From assembly GCF_015476115.1 (NCBI RefSeq), contig NZ_CP064295.1, forward strand, positions 3,590,001-3,654,000: 64,000 nt of DNA, read 5' to 3'. The stretch's first letter is position 1; every line of letters starts with the position of its first letter. Shown piece by piece: positions 26,338 to 35,692 of the stretch. The translations under genes were made by a program, and so were the position numbers. The DNA is from Aegicerativicinus sediminis. Lineage in GTDB: Bacteria; Bacteroidota; Bacteroidia; Flavobacteriales; Flavobacteriaceae. The notes under the pieces were generated by a model that had not been told where the DNA came from, did not search any database, and saw only the letters and a program-made list of their open reading frames with translations.

Positions 26338-29070
26338 CTAATTCAATGTAGCTTTTAGTGCAGCTTGTGCGCTTGCCACTCTCGCTATTGGAACTCGGTA
26401 GGGAGAACAGCTTACGTAATCCATACCATTGTTGTAGCAGAATGCAACTGATGAGGGCTCTCCTCCATGTTCACCACAAATACCAACTTTTAAATTTGGT
26501 TTAGTACTTCTACCTCTTGTTATACCAATATGCACCAATTGACCTACACCTTCCTGATCTAAAACTTCAAATGGATCATTTTTAAGAATTCCTTTTTCAA
26601 GATAATCTGGCAAAAACTTACCTGCATCATCTCTGGAATAACCATAGGTCATTTGTGTAAGATCGTTGGTGCCGAATGAGAAGAAATCTGCACGTTCAGC
26701 TATCTTATCAGCTATTAAAGTCGCTCTTGGAACCTCTATCATAGTACCAACAGAGAAATCAATTTTATCTTGTCTTTCTTCGAAGACAGTTTCAGCTGTC
26801 TCCCTAATGACGTTTTCTTGAAATACAAATTCATCGAAAGTTCCAACCAAAGGAATCATTATTTCTGGCTTAGCTTCTATACCTTCTTTTTTGAGATTTA
26901 GCGCAGCTTCAATTATGGCCCTAGTTTGCATTTCAGTAATTTCAGGGTAAGTGGTACCTAAACGGCATCCTCTATGGCCCAACATCGGGTTGAACTCTTC
27001 CAATTCAGATACTTTCACCTTAACAGAATCTAAGGAAATATGCATTTCATCTGCTAATTCCTTGAGAGTTGCCAATTGGTGAGGCACAAATTCATGCAAT
27101 GGTGGGTCTAGTAAACGAATGGTTACTGGCAATCCTTGCATTGCTTTAAAAATACCTTCAAAGTCTTCCCTTTGCATAGGTAACAATTTAGCTAATGCCA
27201 ATTTCCTTCCTTTCACTGTATCTGCTAGGATCATTTCTCGCATAGCCTTGATTCGGTCCACTTCAAAGAACATGTGCTCAGTTCTAGTTAAACCTATACC
27301 TTCAGCACCAAAATTCTTAGCAATTGACGCATCTTTTGGAGTGTCGGCATTCGTTCTAACTTTCATAGTAGCAAACTTATCAGCTAATTCCATGATATCA
27401 CCAAATTCACCTGTCAATTCTGGTTCTTTGGTAGCTACTTTACCATCTATAATATTTCCTGTTGAACCATTTAAAGAAATCCAATCTCCTTCGTGATATT
27501 CTTTCCCATCAACAAACATGCTACGATCTTTGTAGTCAATTTTCAAAGCACCGGCCCCTGATACGCAGCATTTACCTATTCCTCTTGCAACAACTGCTGC
27601 GTGGGATGTCATACCTCCCCTAGCAGTTAAAATACCTTTGGCCAAATTCATCCCTTCTAAATCCTCAGGAGATGTTTCTATCCTCACAAGGATACTGTTT
27701 TTATATTTTGCAACCTCGTCAGCGAAGAATACAATTTGACCAGTAGCCGCACCTGGAGATGCAGGTAAGCCTTGAGCAATTATATGTGCATCCTTAAGCG
27801 CGTTAGGATCGAAAACTGGGTGTAATAATTCATCTAATTTGTTAGGATCTATTCTCAATAACGCCTCTTCTTCTGAAATTAATCCCTCTTTAATAAGATC
27901 TATGGCAATTTTAACCATTGCAGCACCAGTACGTTTACCATTCCTTGTTTGAAGAATCCAAAGTTTGCCTTCTTGAATGGTAAACTCCATGTCCTGCATG
28001 TCTTTATAATGCTCTTCTAGTAATTGCTGATATTCATTCAACTCATCAAAAATTTCTGGCATCAATTCCTCCAATGAAGGATAGTTATTTATTCTCAATT
28101 TTTCTGTAACCTGTGCCAAATCTGCCCATCTCTGAGAACCTAATTTGGTAACTTGTTGAGGTGTTCTAACCCCAGCAACCACATCTTCTCCCTGTGCGTT
28201 TATAAGATATTCACCATTAAACACATCCTCACCTGTCCCTGCATCTCGCGTAAAGCAAACACCAGTTCCAGAATTCAATCCCATATTGCCAAATACCATG
28301 GCTTGGACATTTACAGCAGTACCCCAATCGGCAGGATATCCATGCATATTTCTGTAGTAAATGGCACGTTTTCCATTCCAACTATCAAAAACAGCAATTA
28401 TAGCCATCCATAATTGATCCCAAGGGTTTGATGGAAATTCTTTTCCTAACCGGTGGTAAACCGCTTTTTTGAAGTCGAATACCAAATCTTTCAGATCTTG
28501 GACAGTAAATTCCGTATCTAATTGAATACCTCTCTTTTCCTTGAGATTTTCAATGATTTCTTCAAATGGATCAATATCAGTTTTAGATTTAGGTTTCATT
28601 CCTAAAACTACTCCACCATACATCTGTACAAACCGTCTGTAACTATCCCAAGCAAAGCGTTCATTGTTGGTCTTTTTGGCCAAACCAGCTACAACTTTAT
28701 CATTTAAACCAAGGTTTAAAACAGTATCCATCATACCCGGCATAGAAACCCTAGCGCCAGAACGGACAGATAACAACAAGGGATTTTCGCTATCGCCGAA
28801 TTTGGCCTTCATAATTTTCTCTACGCTAAGAACTGCCTTTTCAACCTCTTTTTTGATATTAGCTAAAACAATTCCTTTGCCTAAAGCATTGTATTCTGTG
28901 CAAACTTCTGTTGTAATGGTAAAGCCTGGAGGAACAGGAATGCCTATTGCGCTCATTTCGGCTAGATTGGCACCTTTACCCCCCAAGAGATTTTTCATTT
29001 TGCTATTACCTTCGGCCTTTTTATTGCCGAATGTGTAGACTCTTTTCTTTATTTTTTCTACTACTTCCAT
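26338..29070 (-). CDS. ppdK: Pyruvate, phosphate dikinase
   Basis: A 910-aa cytoplasmic enzyme interconverting pyruvate + ATP + Pi and PEP + AMP + PPi. Full three-domain layout: N-terminal ATP-grasp (LLGGKGANLAEMSAIGIPVPPG, then RSGARVSMPGMMDT), swivelling phosphohistidine domain (GGMTSHAAVVARG, His in TSH) and C-terminal PEP-binding barrel (GLTRTEHMFF, ending with FSFGTNDLTQMTYG and VGICGEHGGEPSS). Length is typical. No regulatory-protein (PDRP) gene is adjacent. It probably allows PPi-dependent glycolysis or gluconeogenesis alongside the pfkA-gap operon further right. It has its own terminator. Confidence 0.97.
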   Translation of the reverse strand: MEVVEKIKKRVYTFGNKKAEGNSKMKNLLGGKGANLAEMSAIGIPVPPGFTITTEVCTEYNALGKGIVLANIKKEVEKAVLSVEKIMKAKFGDSENPLLLSVRSGARVSMPGMMDTVLNLGLNDKVVAGLAKKTNNERFAWDSYRRFVQMYGGVVLGMKPKSKTDIDPFEEIIENLKEKRGIQLDTEFTVQDLKDLVFDFKKAVYHRLGKEFPSNPWDQLWMAIIAVFDSWNGKRAIYYRNMHGYPADWGTAVNVQAMVFGNMGLNSGTGVCFTRDAGTGEDVFNGEYLINAQGEDVVAGVRTPQQVTKLGSQRWADLAQVTEKLRINNYPSLEELMPEIFDELNEYQQLLEEHYKDMQDMEFTIQEGKLWILQTRNGKRTGAAMVKIAIDLIKEGLISEEEALLRIDPNKLDELLHPVFDPNALKDAHIIAQGLPASPGAATGQIVFFADEVAKYKNSILVRIETSPEDLEGMNLAKGILTARGGMTSHAAVVARGIGKCCVSGAGALKIDYKDRSMFVDGKEYHEGDWISLNGSTGNIIDGKVATKEPELTGEFGDIMELADKFATMKVRTNADTPKDASIAKNFGAEGIGLTRTEHMFFEVDRIKAMREMILADTVKGRKLALAKLLPMQREDFEGIFKAMQGLPVTIRLLDPPLHEFVPHQLATLKELADEMHISLDSVKVKVSELEEFNPMLGHRGCRLGTTYPEITEMQTRAIIEAALNLKKEGIEAKPEIMIPLVGTFDEFVFQENVIRETAETVFEERQDKIDFSVGTMIEVPRATLIADKIAERADFFSFGTNDLTQMTYGYSRDDAGKFLPDYLEKGILKNDPFEVLDQEGVGQLVHIGITRGRSTKPNLKVGICGEHGGEPSSVAFCYNNGMDYVSCSPYRVPIARVASAQAALKATLN

Positions 29071-29196
29071 GGTAATTTAATTTGTTTGAATCTTGTATGA
29101 ATTACAGATTAAAATTACTGCGTATATACAAGTCAAAACATGATTAAAATCACCTTTATCAGCTCCTTAAATTTTCATTTTCAAGGATTAGTAGAT

Positions 29197-29224
29197 AAAA
29201 AAAATCCGGGCTCTTAAGCCCGGA
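29197..29224 (-). terminator. Terminator of the S9 oligopeptidase gene
   Basis: TCCGGGCT / AGCCCGGA stem (8 bp, GC-rich) with a 4-nt loop, followed on the minus strand by TTTTTTTTATC. It separates the S9 gene from ppdK. Confidence 0.88.
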
Positions 29225-29249
29225 ATCAATATTTTATTATTGGTGGGTA

Positions 29250-31397
29250 TTATTCCTTAATGCCCTCTAAATCTAGAATAAATGCATACATTAAGGCAAA
29301 ACGCTTAAAACGTTCAAATCTTCCAGATGCACCACCATGACCAGATTCCATGTCAGTATATAAATAAAGTTGGTTATCATCGGTTTTAAGTTCCCTTAAT
29401 TTAGCTGTCCATTTAGCAGGTTCCCAATATTGAACCTGACTATCCCAATAACCTGTGGTAATTAACATGTTCGGATAATCTTTTGCCTCCACATTATCAT
29501 AGGGCGAATAGGACAGCATATACCGATAATAGTTTTCATCTTTTGGGTTACCCCATTCATCAAATTCAAAAGTCGTTAATGGGATTGTTTCATCTAACAT
29601 GGTTGAAACCACATCTACAAATGGTACAGCGGCTATTATTCCATTCCATAAACCTGGAGCCATATTAATCACAGCCCCCATGAGCAAGCCTCCTGCACTT
29701 CCACCATAGGCATATAAATGATCTGAACTCGTGTAATTTTTGTCAACCAAATACCTACCCACATCAATGAAATCGGTAAAGGTGTTTTTCTTTTTCAACA
29801 ATTTTCCATCTTCATACCACTTTCGTCCCATCTCTTGTCCACCACGTATGTGTGCTATGGCGTAAATAAAGCCTCGATCTAATAAACTGAGAATGGTAGA
29901 ATTGAAGGAAGCATTCTGACTACTTCCGTATGAACCATAACCATATAATAATAATGGTGTTGTTGAGGAAGGATTAGTTGAGTTTTTATAAACAATTGAT
30001 ACAGGAACTTTGGTTCCGTCTCTCACTTCAGCAAAAACACGTTCAACCTTATAATTATCTGATGAAAAATTAGGATCCATAACCTCATCTTGCTTCAACA
30101 AGGTTTGCTCCTTTGTTTTCATATTATAATCATAAATGCTGTTAGGTGTAGTAAAGGAAGAATACCCGTACCGAAGCAAGTCGGTGTCAAACTCTGGATT
30201 AGCGCTAATGTAAGCCGAATAGGTAGGATCTTTGAATGGGAGATAATAATCTCCTCCAGACCATTTCATAACTCTAATCTGTCTTAAACCTGCCTCGCGT
30301 TCTTGAACAACCAAAAAATCCTTAAAAAGTTCAACATTTTCAATAAATACATCCTCCCGGTGAGGTATAACATCTGACCAATTAGATAATCCTGGGGCTT
30401 TTACAGGTGCTTTTACCAGCTTAAAATTCGTCGCTTTATTATTTGTAACTAGGTAAAAACTATCACCATAATGATCACCTCTGTAAATTAGATTTCTTTC
30501 CCTAGGTTGAATAATTTCAAATTCACCATCTGGGGTATCTGCATCTAGATACCTCATCTCTGTACTTAAGGTTTGAAAACTTCCAATAAATATGTAATCT
30601 TTTGATTTGGATTTTGATACCCAAGTACTAAATTCTTCATCGGTTTCTTCAAAAACTAATTTATCCTCACTTTGGAGAGTGCCTAATTTATGTTTAAACA
30701 CCTTGTTTGAACGCAAAGTTTGAAGATCCTTAGAAGTATAAAAAAATGTTTTGTTATCATTTGCCCAAACCCCACTGCCTGTAGTATTACCTATTACATC
30801 TTTATAAATATCACCGGTTTCTAGATTTTTCACATATAAATCATACCGTCTTCGAGAAACGGTATCCACTCCAAAAATGAGAAGATTATTATTTGGACTT
30901 ACCGAAAGGTTTGAAATTGAAAAATACTTTTTCCCTTTTGCCATTTCAGGTCCATTCAATAAAATTTCTTCTTTAGAATTAATGCCTGCTTTTTTTCTGC
31001 AATAAAGCGGATAATTCTTTCCTTTTTCATAACGGGTATAATATGAATAACCATTTTCTGTGACAGGTACCGAGGCATCATCTTCTTTAATTCTACCTGT
31101 TATTTCATTGTAAAGTGTTTCCCTTAGGTCTGGTAAATGATTTAATTCAAGATTTAGATATGCATTTTCCTCCTTGAGATAGGCCAATACATCTTCTGTT
31201 TGTGAATCTGGATTACTAGCATTTTTCTGTTCGTCAGACAAGCGCATCCAAAAATAATTATCGATTCGAGAATCACCATGAATTGTCAGGGTTTCTGGAA
31301 TCTTTTTGGCTTTAGGTGGTGTAGTTGTGTTTGTGTTTTGACTTAATGAAACATTAAACAAAACTGTACAGCTAAGAATGGTAATAAATGTTCTCAT
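29250..31397 (-). CDS. Prolyl-oligopeptidase family (S9) protease, oligopeptidase B-like, exported
   Basis: A 715-aa serine peptidase with a signal peptide (residues 1-20, ending VSLSQN). A seven-bladed beta-propeller (about 80-440) is followed by the alpha/beta-hydrolase domain: oxyanion segment YGYGSYG, GHIRGG-like AHIRGGQEMGRKW, the nucleophile Ser in YGGSAGGLLMG, and the His in ESGHGGASGRF. RGGQEMGRKWYEDGK and the YF-type propeller entrance fit oligopeptidase B (ptrB), which cuts after basic residues in short peptides. Export distinguishes it from the cytoplasmic E. coli enzyme. Confidence 0.94.
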   Translation of the reverse strand: MRTFITILSCTVLFNVSLSQNTNTTTPPKAKKIPETLTIHGDSRIDNYFWMRLSDEQKNASNPDSQTEDVLAYLKEENAYLNLELNHLPDLRETLYNEITGRIKEDDASVPVTENGYSYYTRYEKGKNYPLYCRKKAGINSKEEILLNGPEMAKGKKYFSISNLSVSPNNNLLIFGVDTVSRRRYDLYVKNLETGDIYKDVIGNTTGSGVWANDNKTFFYTSKDLQTLRSNKVFKHKLGTLQSEDKLVFEETDEEFSTWVSKSKSKDYIFIGSFQTLSTEMRYLDADTPDGEFEIIQPRERNLIYRGDHYGDSFYLVTNNKATNFKLVKAPVKAPGLSNWSDVIPHREDVFIENVELFKDFLVVQEREAGLRQIRVMKWSGGDYYLPFKDPTYSAYISANPEFDTDLLRYGYSSFTTPNSIYDYNMKTKEQTLLKQDEVMDPNFSSDNYKVERVFAEVRDGTKVPVSIVYKNSTNPSSTTPLLLYGYGSYGSSQNASFNSTILSLLDRGFIYAIAHIRGGQEMGRKWYEDGKLLKKKNTFTDFIDVGRYLVDKNYTSSDHLYAYGGSAGGLLMGAVINMAPGLWNGIIAAVPFVDVVSTMLDETIPLTTFEFDEWGNPKDENYYRYMLSYSPYDNVEAKDYPNMLITTGYWDSQVQYWEPAKWTAKLRELKTDDNQLYLYTDMESGHGGASGRFERFKRFALMYAFILDLEGIKE

Positions 31398-31562
31398 TTT
31401 AATTGGATCAAATTCTTTAAATATAAAGATAAACTAATATCAATATCCTTTCATAATTAGTGGTATTGGGTTAATAACTTTAAACTAAACTTAATAGTTT
31501 GGAGCTTTAATATTGATTAATTTTCGCGGATAATATTTGATACTTAAATGCCGAAACCACAT

Positions 31563-33143
31563 ATGAAATTCAGGATAAAATCTAATTGGCTTTTCTTATT
31601 TTTTACAATCTCTTTAATAATTAGCTTTTCATGCTGTCAATCACAAAAAGAGCCAGAAGACCTGCCAATTTTCATTGAAGAGACCACCGAATTTCAAAAC
31701 CCTGCCTTAAAACCATTTTATCATGGCGTTGCATCTGGAGATCCATTGACTAATGCGGTGGTAATTTGGACACGTGTTACCCCAGAAGAAAAAGTAAACG
31801 AAATTAAAGTGAGTTGGGAATTTGCAGAGGATAAAGAGTTTGAAATGGTTCTGGAAAAAGGTGTTTTTGTTACAGATAGTTTACAGGATTACACAGTAAA
31901 GATTAACGTTGATGAACTAGATCCAAACACATATTATTATTACAGATTTAAAGCCTTAAATGGAATTTCTACTGTAGGCCGCACTAAAACTGCTCCCATA
32001 GAAAATGCAAATTTAAAATTTGCCGTTGCAAGTTGCAGTAATCTTCAGTGGGGTTATTTCAATGCCTATCAAGGAATTGCCAAGGAAGATTCCCTTGATG
32101 CCGTAATTCATCTTGGGGATTACATTTATGAACACGGTGAAGGAGTTTATGCTGATACTTCTTTAGAACGTAAGCATGTGCCTAAGCATGAAATTGTAAG
32201 CTTAGGTGATTATCGAACGCGGTACTCACAATACAGGCTAGATTCAGATCTACAAGCTGCACATGCAGAGCATCCTTTTATAGCAATTTGGGATGATCAC
32301 GAAATAACCAACAATGCCTATATGGATGGGGCTCAAAACCATCAGGATGAAGAAGGAGACTATAAAACGAGAACTGAAATCGCCAAAAAAGTATATTACG
32401 AATGGATGCCAATTAGGGAATCGGAGCATCTTTATAGAGAACTAAATTTTGGAGAAATGGCCGATTTGTTCATGTTGGATGAGCGGCTTGATGGACGCAC
32501 TAAGCAAGTCGACAGTATTAACGATCCCACCATAGGGAATGAAGATCGACATATATTGGGAGAAAACCAGATGAAATGGCTAGAGGGTTCCTTAATAAAT
32601 TCTAAAGCTAAATGGAAAATAATTGGCAACCAGGTAATTTTTTCTTATCAGGATTGGGGCTATCCAAACTTTAAGCTTAATACTGATGGTTGGGACGGCT
32701 ACCCAGTAGAGCAGGCTAATTTAACTGAATTTCTGCGTTCAAATAACTTAGAGAATGTGATATTCATAACAGGTGACACTCATTCCTCATGGGCATTTGA
32801 AGTCACTAACGATCCCTTCAATTCTTATGACACCAATACTTCGGAAGGTGCGATAGCAATAGAATTCGGTGTTACTAGTATTACATCCGCCAATAGTGAT
32901 GAAGGTAACCCCAAGGAAAATGTTATCAACCATGAGAAAACAATTGTCGGAGGTAAAATCAACCCTCATCTTAAATACGCTAATATGCGAGACCATGGTT
33001 ACTTATTGCTTGAACTATCAGACAGCTTGGCTACCGGCAGCTTTAAAATGGTTGAGACCGTTAAGGAACGTAAGGATAGCATGTTTACGGACAAGGTAAT
33101 ATCAGTTAAAAACGGTGAACACAAATTAAATCAAATACAATAA
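31563..33143 (+). CDS. PhoD-like alkaline phosphatase/phosphodiesterase, probable lipoprotein
   Basis: A 526-aa metallophosphoesterase. The start is taken at the second ATG (31563), giving a hydrophobic signal that ends in Cys24-Cys25; the upstream ATG at 31548 adds five residues. An N-terminal PhoD beta domain (FYHGVASGDPLTNAVVIWTRV) is followed by a metallophosphatase core: HLGDYIYEHG, WDDHEITNN, the QVIFSYQDWG-type segment and GDTHSSWAFE. It releases phosphate from diesters or monoesters outside the cytoplasm. A 5'-deoxyribonucleotidase gene follows after 24 bp in the same direction, suggesting joint nucleotide or phosphate salvage. Expression under phosphate limitation is likely but no Pho box was found. 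Confidence 0.92.
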   Translation: MKFRIKSNWLFLFFTISLIISFSCCQSQKEPEDLPIFIEETTEFQNPALKPFYHGVASGDPLTNAVVIWTRVTPEEKVNEIKVSWEFAEDKEFEMVLEKGVFVTDSLQDYTVKINVDELDPNTYYYYRFKALNGISTVGRTKTAPIENANLKFAVASCSNLQWGYFNAYQGIAKEDSLDAVIHLGDYIYEHGEGVYADTSLERKHVPKHEIVSLGDYRTRYSQYRLDSDLQAAHAEHPFIAIWDDHEITNNAYMDGAQNHQDEEGDYKTRTEIAKKVYYEWMPIRESEHLYRELNFGEMADLFMLDERLDGRTKQVDSINDPTIGNEDRHILGENQMKWLEGSLINSKAKWKIIGNQVIFSYQDWGYPNFKLNTDGWDGYPVEQANLTEFLRSNNLENVIFITGDTHSSWAFEVTNDPFNSYDTNTSEGAIAIEFGVTSITSANSDEGNPKENVINHEKTIVGGKINPHLKYANMRDHGYLLLELSDSLATGSFKMVETVKERKDSMFTDKVISVKNGEHKLNQIQ

Positions 33144-33167
33144 TCATTAATTATTTACTGAATTAAA

Positions 33168-33689
33168 ATGAGAATTTTCATTGATATGGATGAGGTAATA
33201 GCAGATACCTATGGAGCTCATTTAGATTGGTATAACCGTGAATTTGAAGAAAGTCTAACGCGACTAGAATGTCACGGAAAAGAAGTGATGCATGCTGTAC
33301 CTGAAGACCGTAAGCAAAGCATAAGAAATCATTGCACTACCAAAGGATTTTTTAGAGATCTAACACCAATTAAATATAGTCAGAAGGTTTTAAAGGATCT
33401 TGCAATTAAGCATGAGGTTTATATTGCGTCGGCAGCCATGCAATTCCCAAATTCTTTGGAAGAAAAAAGTCAGTGGTTAGATGAATTTTTTCCATTTATC
33501 CCATGGCAAAACAGAATTCTTTGTGGACACAAGCATGTGCTTAATGGAGATGTACTTATCGATGATAGAGCTTTAAATCTTCATCAGTTTAATGGAAGAA
33601 AGTTATTGTTTAGCTCGCCACACAACCTTCATGAAACTGATTTTGAACGGGTTGATAATTGGCTAGAAGTGGAGAAATTACTTCTTTAA
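33168..33689 (+). CDS. 5'(3')-deoxyribonucleotidase (NT5C family)
   Basis: A 173-aa cytoplasmic HAD-type phosphatase that dephosphorylates deoxyribonucleoside monophosphates. The catalytic pair is D6-x-D8 in IFIDMDEVIADTYG, motif II lies around SAAMQFPNS, and motif III/IV is the acidic VLIDDRALNLHQF. Length fits the 5'-nucleotidase type C family found in Bacteroidota. It lies 24 bp after the phoD-like gene and is probably co-transcribed. No transit or signal peptide. Confidence 0.92.
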   Translation: MRIFIDMDEVIADTYGAHLDWYNREFEESLTRLECHGKEVMHAVPEDRKQSIRNHCTTKGFFRDLTPIKYSQKVLKDLAIKHEVYIASAAMQFPNSLEEKSQWLDEFFPFIPWQNRILCGHKHVLNGDVLIDDRALNLHQFNGRKLLFSSPHNLHETDFERVDNWLEVEKLLL

Positions 33690-33784
33690 TAATGTTTGCC
33701 TGGTATTTTTTTGGAGGAAATCATATAAATTAATACTCTTATTCTATTACCCTTATTTTGTTTACAAAATTACACTTCCTTGGA

Positions 33785-34144
33785 TTATTTTACCGTTGCC
33801 AAAGGTTGAATTTCCGGTTTGATTTTAAGGTAGAGCTTATATTGTAAATTTGTTAGAATATTACCCATATCCATAGATTCTTGTTTCTGGAGAATAAATA
33901 ATTGATCTAACATCTCCTTGCCAGAATAATTTTCTTTGACCTTTTCTGATTTAATTAAAAATTCCTCAACTTTTTTCTCAAACAGTGTAATCTGTTTGCC
34001 ATCCAATGCCAACTGCCTATTGTATTCTTTGGTTAACTCGAAAGCTTTCTTCTCGAGTTCTGGAGCATCACGCTGAAGCATAGGGTCTTGAGCGTGTATA
34101 GTTAAAGAAATTATTGATAAGATAATCGTAAATAATGGTTTCAT
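33785..34144 (-). CDS. Secreted helical hypothetical protein
   Basis: A 119-aa protein with a signal peptide (residues 1-18, ending IHAQ) and an all-helical, highly charged mature part of about 100 residues (PELEKKAFELTKEYNRQL, VEEFLIKSEKVKENY). It has no cysteine and probably forms coiled coils. The pattern resembles short periplasmic helix-bundle proteins, but I do not recognise a named family. It is monocistronic and divergent from the EEP-phosphatase gene (216-bp gap, which holds that gene's promoter). Confidence 0.75.
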   Translation of the reverse strand: MKPLFTIILSIISLTIHAQDPMLQRDAPELEKKAFELTKEYNRQLALDGKQITLFEKKVEEFLIKSEKVKENYSGKEMLDQLFILQKQESMDMGNILTNLQYKLYLKIKPEIQPLATVK

Positions 34145-34293
34145 AATTTAATTTCTAATGTGTTCCTTCTTAAAATATGAAATGACAAACTAAACTTTTA
34201 TAAGATATCGTTAAACCTCCTTTATAATGGCACAATTTTATTAATTGCATTAAAGTGAAATTGATTTAAGCGCAAAATGTGCTTTCATATTCC

Positions 34294-34301
34294 TAAATTT
34301 G
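34294..34301 (+). promoter_or_regulatory. -7 promoter element of the EEP-family gene
   Basis: TAAATTTG matches TAnnTTTG exactly, 59 bp before the ATG at 34361. No clear TTG at the -33 position was seen. Confidence 0.55.
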
Positions 34302-34360
34302 AACAAGGCAAAGAATTCAAAATTGCATCTTCAAGAATTTAAGTTTTCAAAATATTACTT

Positions 34361-35455
34361 ATGCTATTAGCTGTATACTACCTCTTAGTAATTATAGCCA
34401 TAGGCGGAACGATTTTACCACGTTTTAATGACCAGCATTGGTTTTTTAGGGTGTGGGATTTTGGTAAGGTGCAACTAACAATTTTACAAACCATATTGTT
34501 TGTAATCGCATTAATTTTTCTTGAATTCAAAACTCCTCTTTCTATTGCCTTTACCATTTGTTTGGTAGTGTGCATTATTTATAATACAACTATTTTAATT
34601 AGGTATACAACCCTTTATAAAGTAAGGAGGCCAGCTGCATATTCTAAACGGTCCAAAAGTATTTCTCTTCTTTCAGTAAATGTATACCAGTTTAATTCTG
34701 AATATCAAAGGTTGATAGATTTGGTTAGAAAGATAAAACCAGACATATTCCTAACCATGGAGTCTAATAAAGACTGGGAGAATGCCTTAAATGTATTAGA
34801 TAGTGAATTCAAACATTCACGAAAAATTGCCCAGGAAAATACTTATGGAATGCATTTTTATACCAATTTAGAAGTATCAGACATCAAAACCAATTATTTC
34901 GTTGCGGACGATTTGCCTAGTGTCGAAACCATTTTACATACCAAAGATGGCTATGAATTCGTGTTTTTTGGAGTACATCCACCTCCTCCTAGTCCTACGG
35001 AGGAAGAAACATCCAAGGAAAGGGACGGTGAATTAATGTGCATTTCAAAGGAGGTGAGGAAATTGGACAAAACTGTTGTTGTTGCGGGAGATTTCAACAA
35101 TGTAGCTTGGGCGCGAACCTCTTTATTATTCAAACGAACATCTGATATGTTAGACCCTAGAATTGGTAGAGGGTTTGTTTCCACATTTCATGCAGATTAT
35201 TGGTTTCTCCGATTTCCAATAGACTTATTCTTTCACACAAAAGATGTTTATATTGAAGAATTTAAAACATTAGAACATGTTGGCTCAGATCATTTGCCGT
35301 TATACTGTAAATTTTACATCGGTGATAAAGCCAGTGAACCAGATACTGTAGATGAATTTGATAAAGAGCAACCTGGAGATTTGGAGGAGGCTGAAGAACT
35401 TATTAAGGAAGGCAAAAAAGAACAAAGCAACAGACCTATCGTTGCCAAGCCTTAA
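34361..35455 (+). CDS. Membrane-anchored endonuclease/exonuclease/phosphatase (EEP) family protein
   Basis: A 364-aa protein. Three N-terminal membrane helices (about 1-18, 34-53, 57-75) are followed by an EEP domain (about 100-325): LLSVNVYQFN, the Glu in TMESNKDW, HPPPPSPTEEET (loop), VVAGDFNNVAWARTS and the C-terminal GSDHLPLYC. The first strand ends in VNVYQFN rather than the common NV.. N.. W pattern. The C-terminal 35 residues are strongly acidic (DEFDKEQPGDLEEAEELIKE, kept within one segment). The active site faces the exterior or the cytoplasm depending on topology; substrate unknown. Monocistronic. Confidence 0.88.
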   Translation: MLLAVYYLLVIIAIGGTILPRFNDQHWFFRVWDFGKVQLTILQTILFVIALIFLEFKTPLSIAFTICLVVCIIYNTTILIRYTTLYKVRRPAAYSKRSKSISLLSVNVYQFNSEYQRLIDLVRKIKPDIFLTMESNKDWENALNVLDSEFKHSRKIAQENTYGMHFYTNLEVSDIKTNYFVADDLPSVETILHTKDGYEFVFFGVHPPPPSPTEEETSKERDGELMCISKEVRKLDKTVVVAGDFNNVAWARTSLLFKRTSDMLDPRIGRGFVSTFHADYWFLRFPIDLFFHTKDVYIEEFKTLEHVGSDHLPLYCKFYIGDKASEPDTVDEFDKEQPGDLEEAEELIKEGKKEQSNRPIVAKP

Positions 35456-35461
35456 TTTATT

Positions 35462-35626
35462 TTAAGCGGAGGTTTCATCTTTCTGAGTTAATCCCAATCT
35501 CTTCTCCCGTTGGCGCTTAATTACATGATAGGTTAAATAGGCAAACTCAATTCCTACAAAAATTACTCTGTATTTAGATTTTTTTGAAGCAGCGCCTAAA
35601 ATTCCTAAAATAGTAGATGTTCTCAT
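35462..35626 (-). CDS. Small basic protein (54 aa)
   Basis: ATG (35624-35626, minus) to TAA (35462-35464) encodes 54 aa: MRTSTILGILGAASKKSKYR, one moderately hydrophobic segment (VIFVGIEFAYLTYHVI) and a basic/polar tail (KRQREKRLGL...). An exact TATCTTTG (TAnnTTTG) sits just upstream on the minus strand at 35632-35639. It could be a short membrane-associated peptide. Family not recognised. It lies between convergent and upstream partners with no other explanation for the 230-bp gap. Confidence 0.55.
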   Translation of the reverse strand: MRTSTILGILGAASKKSKYRVIFVGIEFAYLTYHVIKRQREKRLGLTQKDETSA

Positions 35627-35631
35627 AGAAT

Positions 35632-35639
35632 CAAAGATA
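35632..35639 (-). promoter_or_regulatory. -7 element next to the 54-aa gene
   Basis: Minus strand TATCTTTG (exact TAnnTTTG), ending 5 bases before the ATG at 35626. Transcription would start at or next to the ATG, implying a leaderless or nearly leaderless mRNA if the element is used. Confidence 0.45.
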
Positions 35640-35692
35640 AAAAATATAACGTTTAAGGTTTGCTTGTATGAATCGTATATTAATGCATTTCG

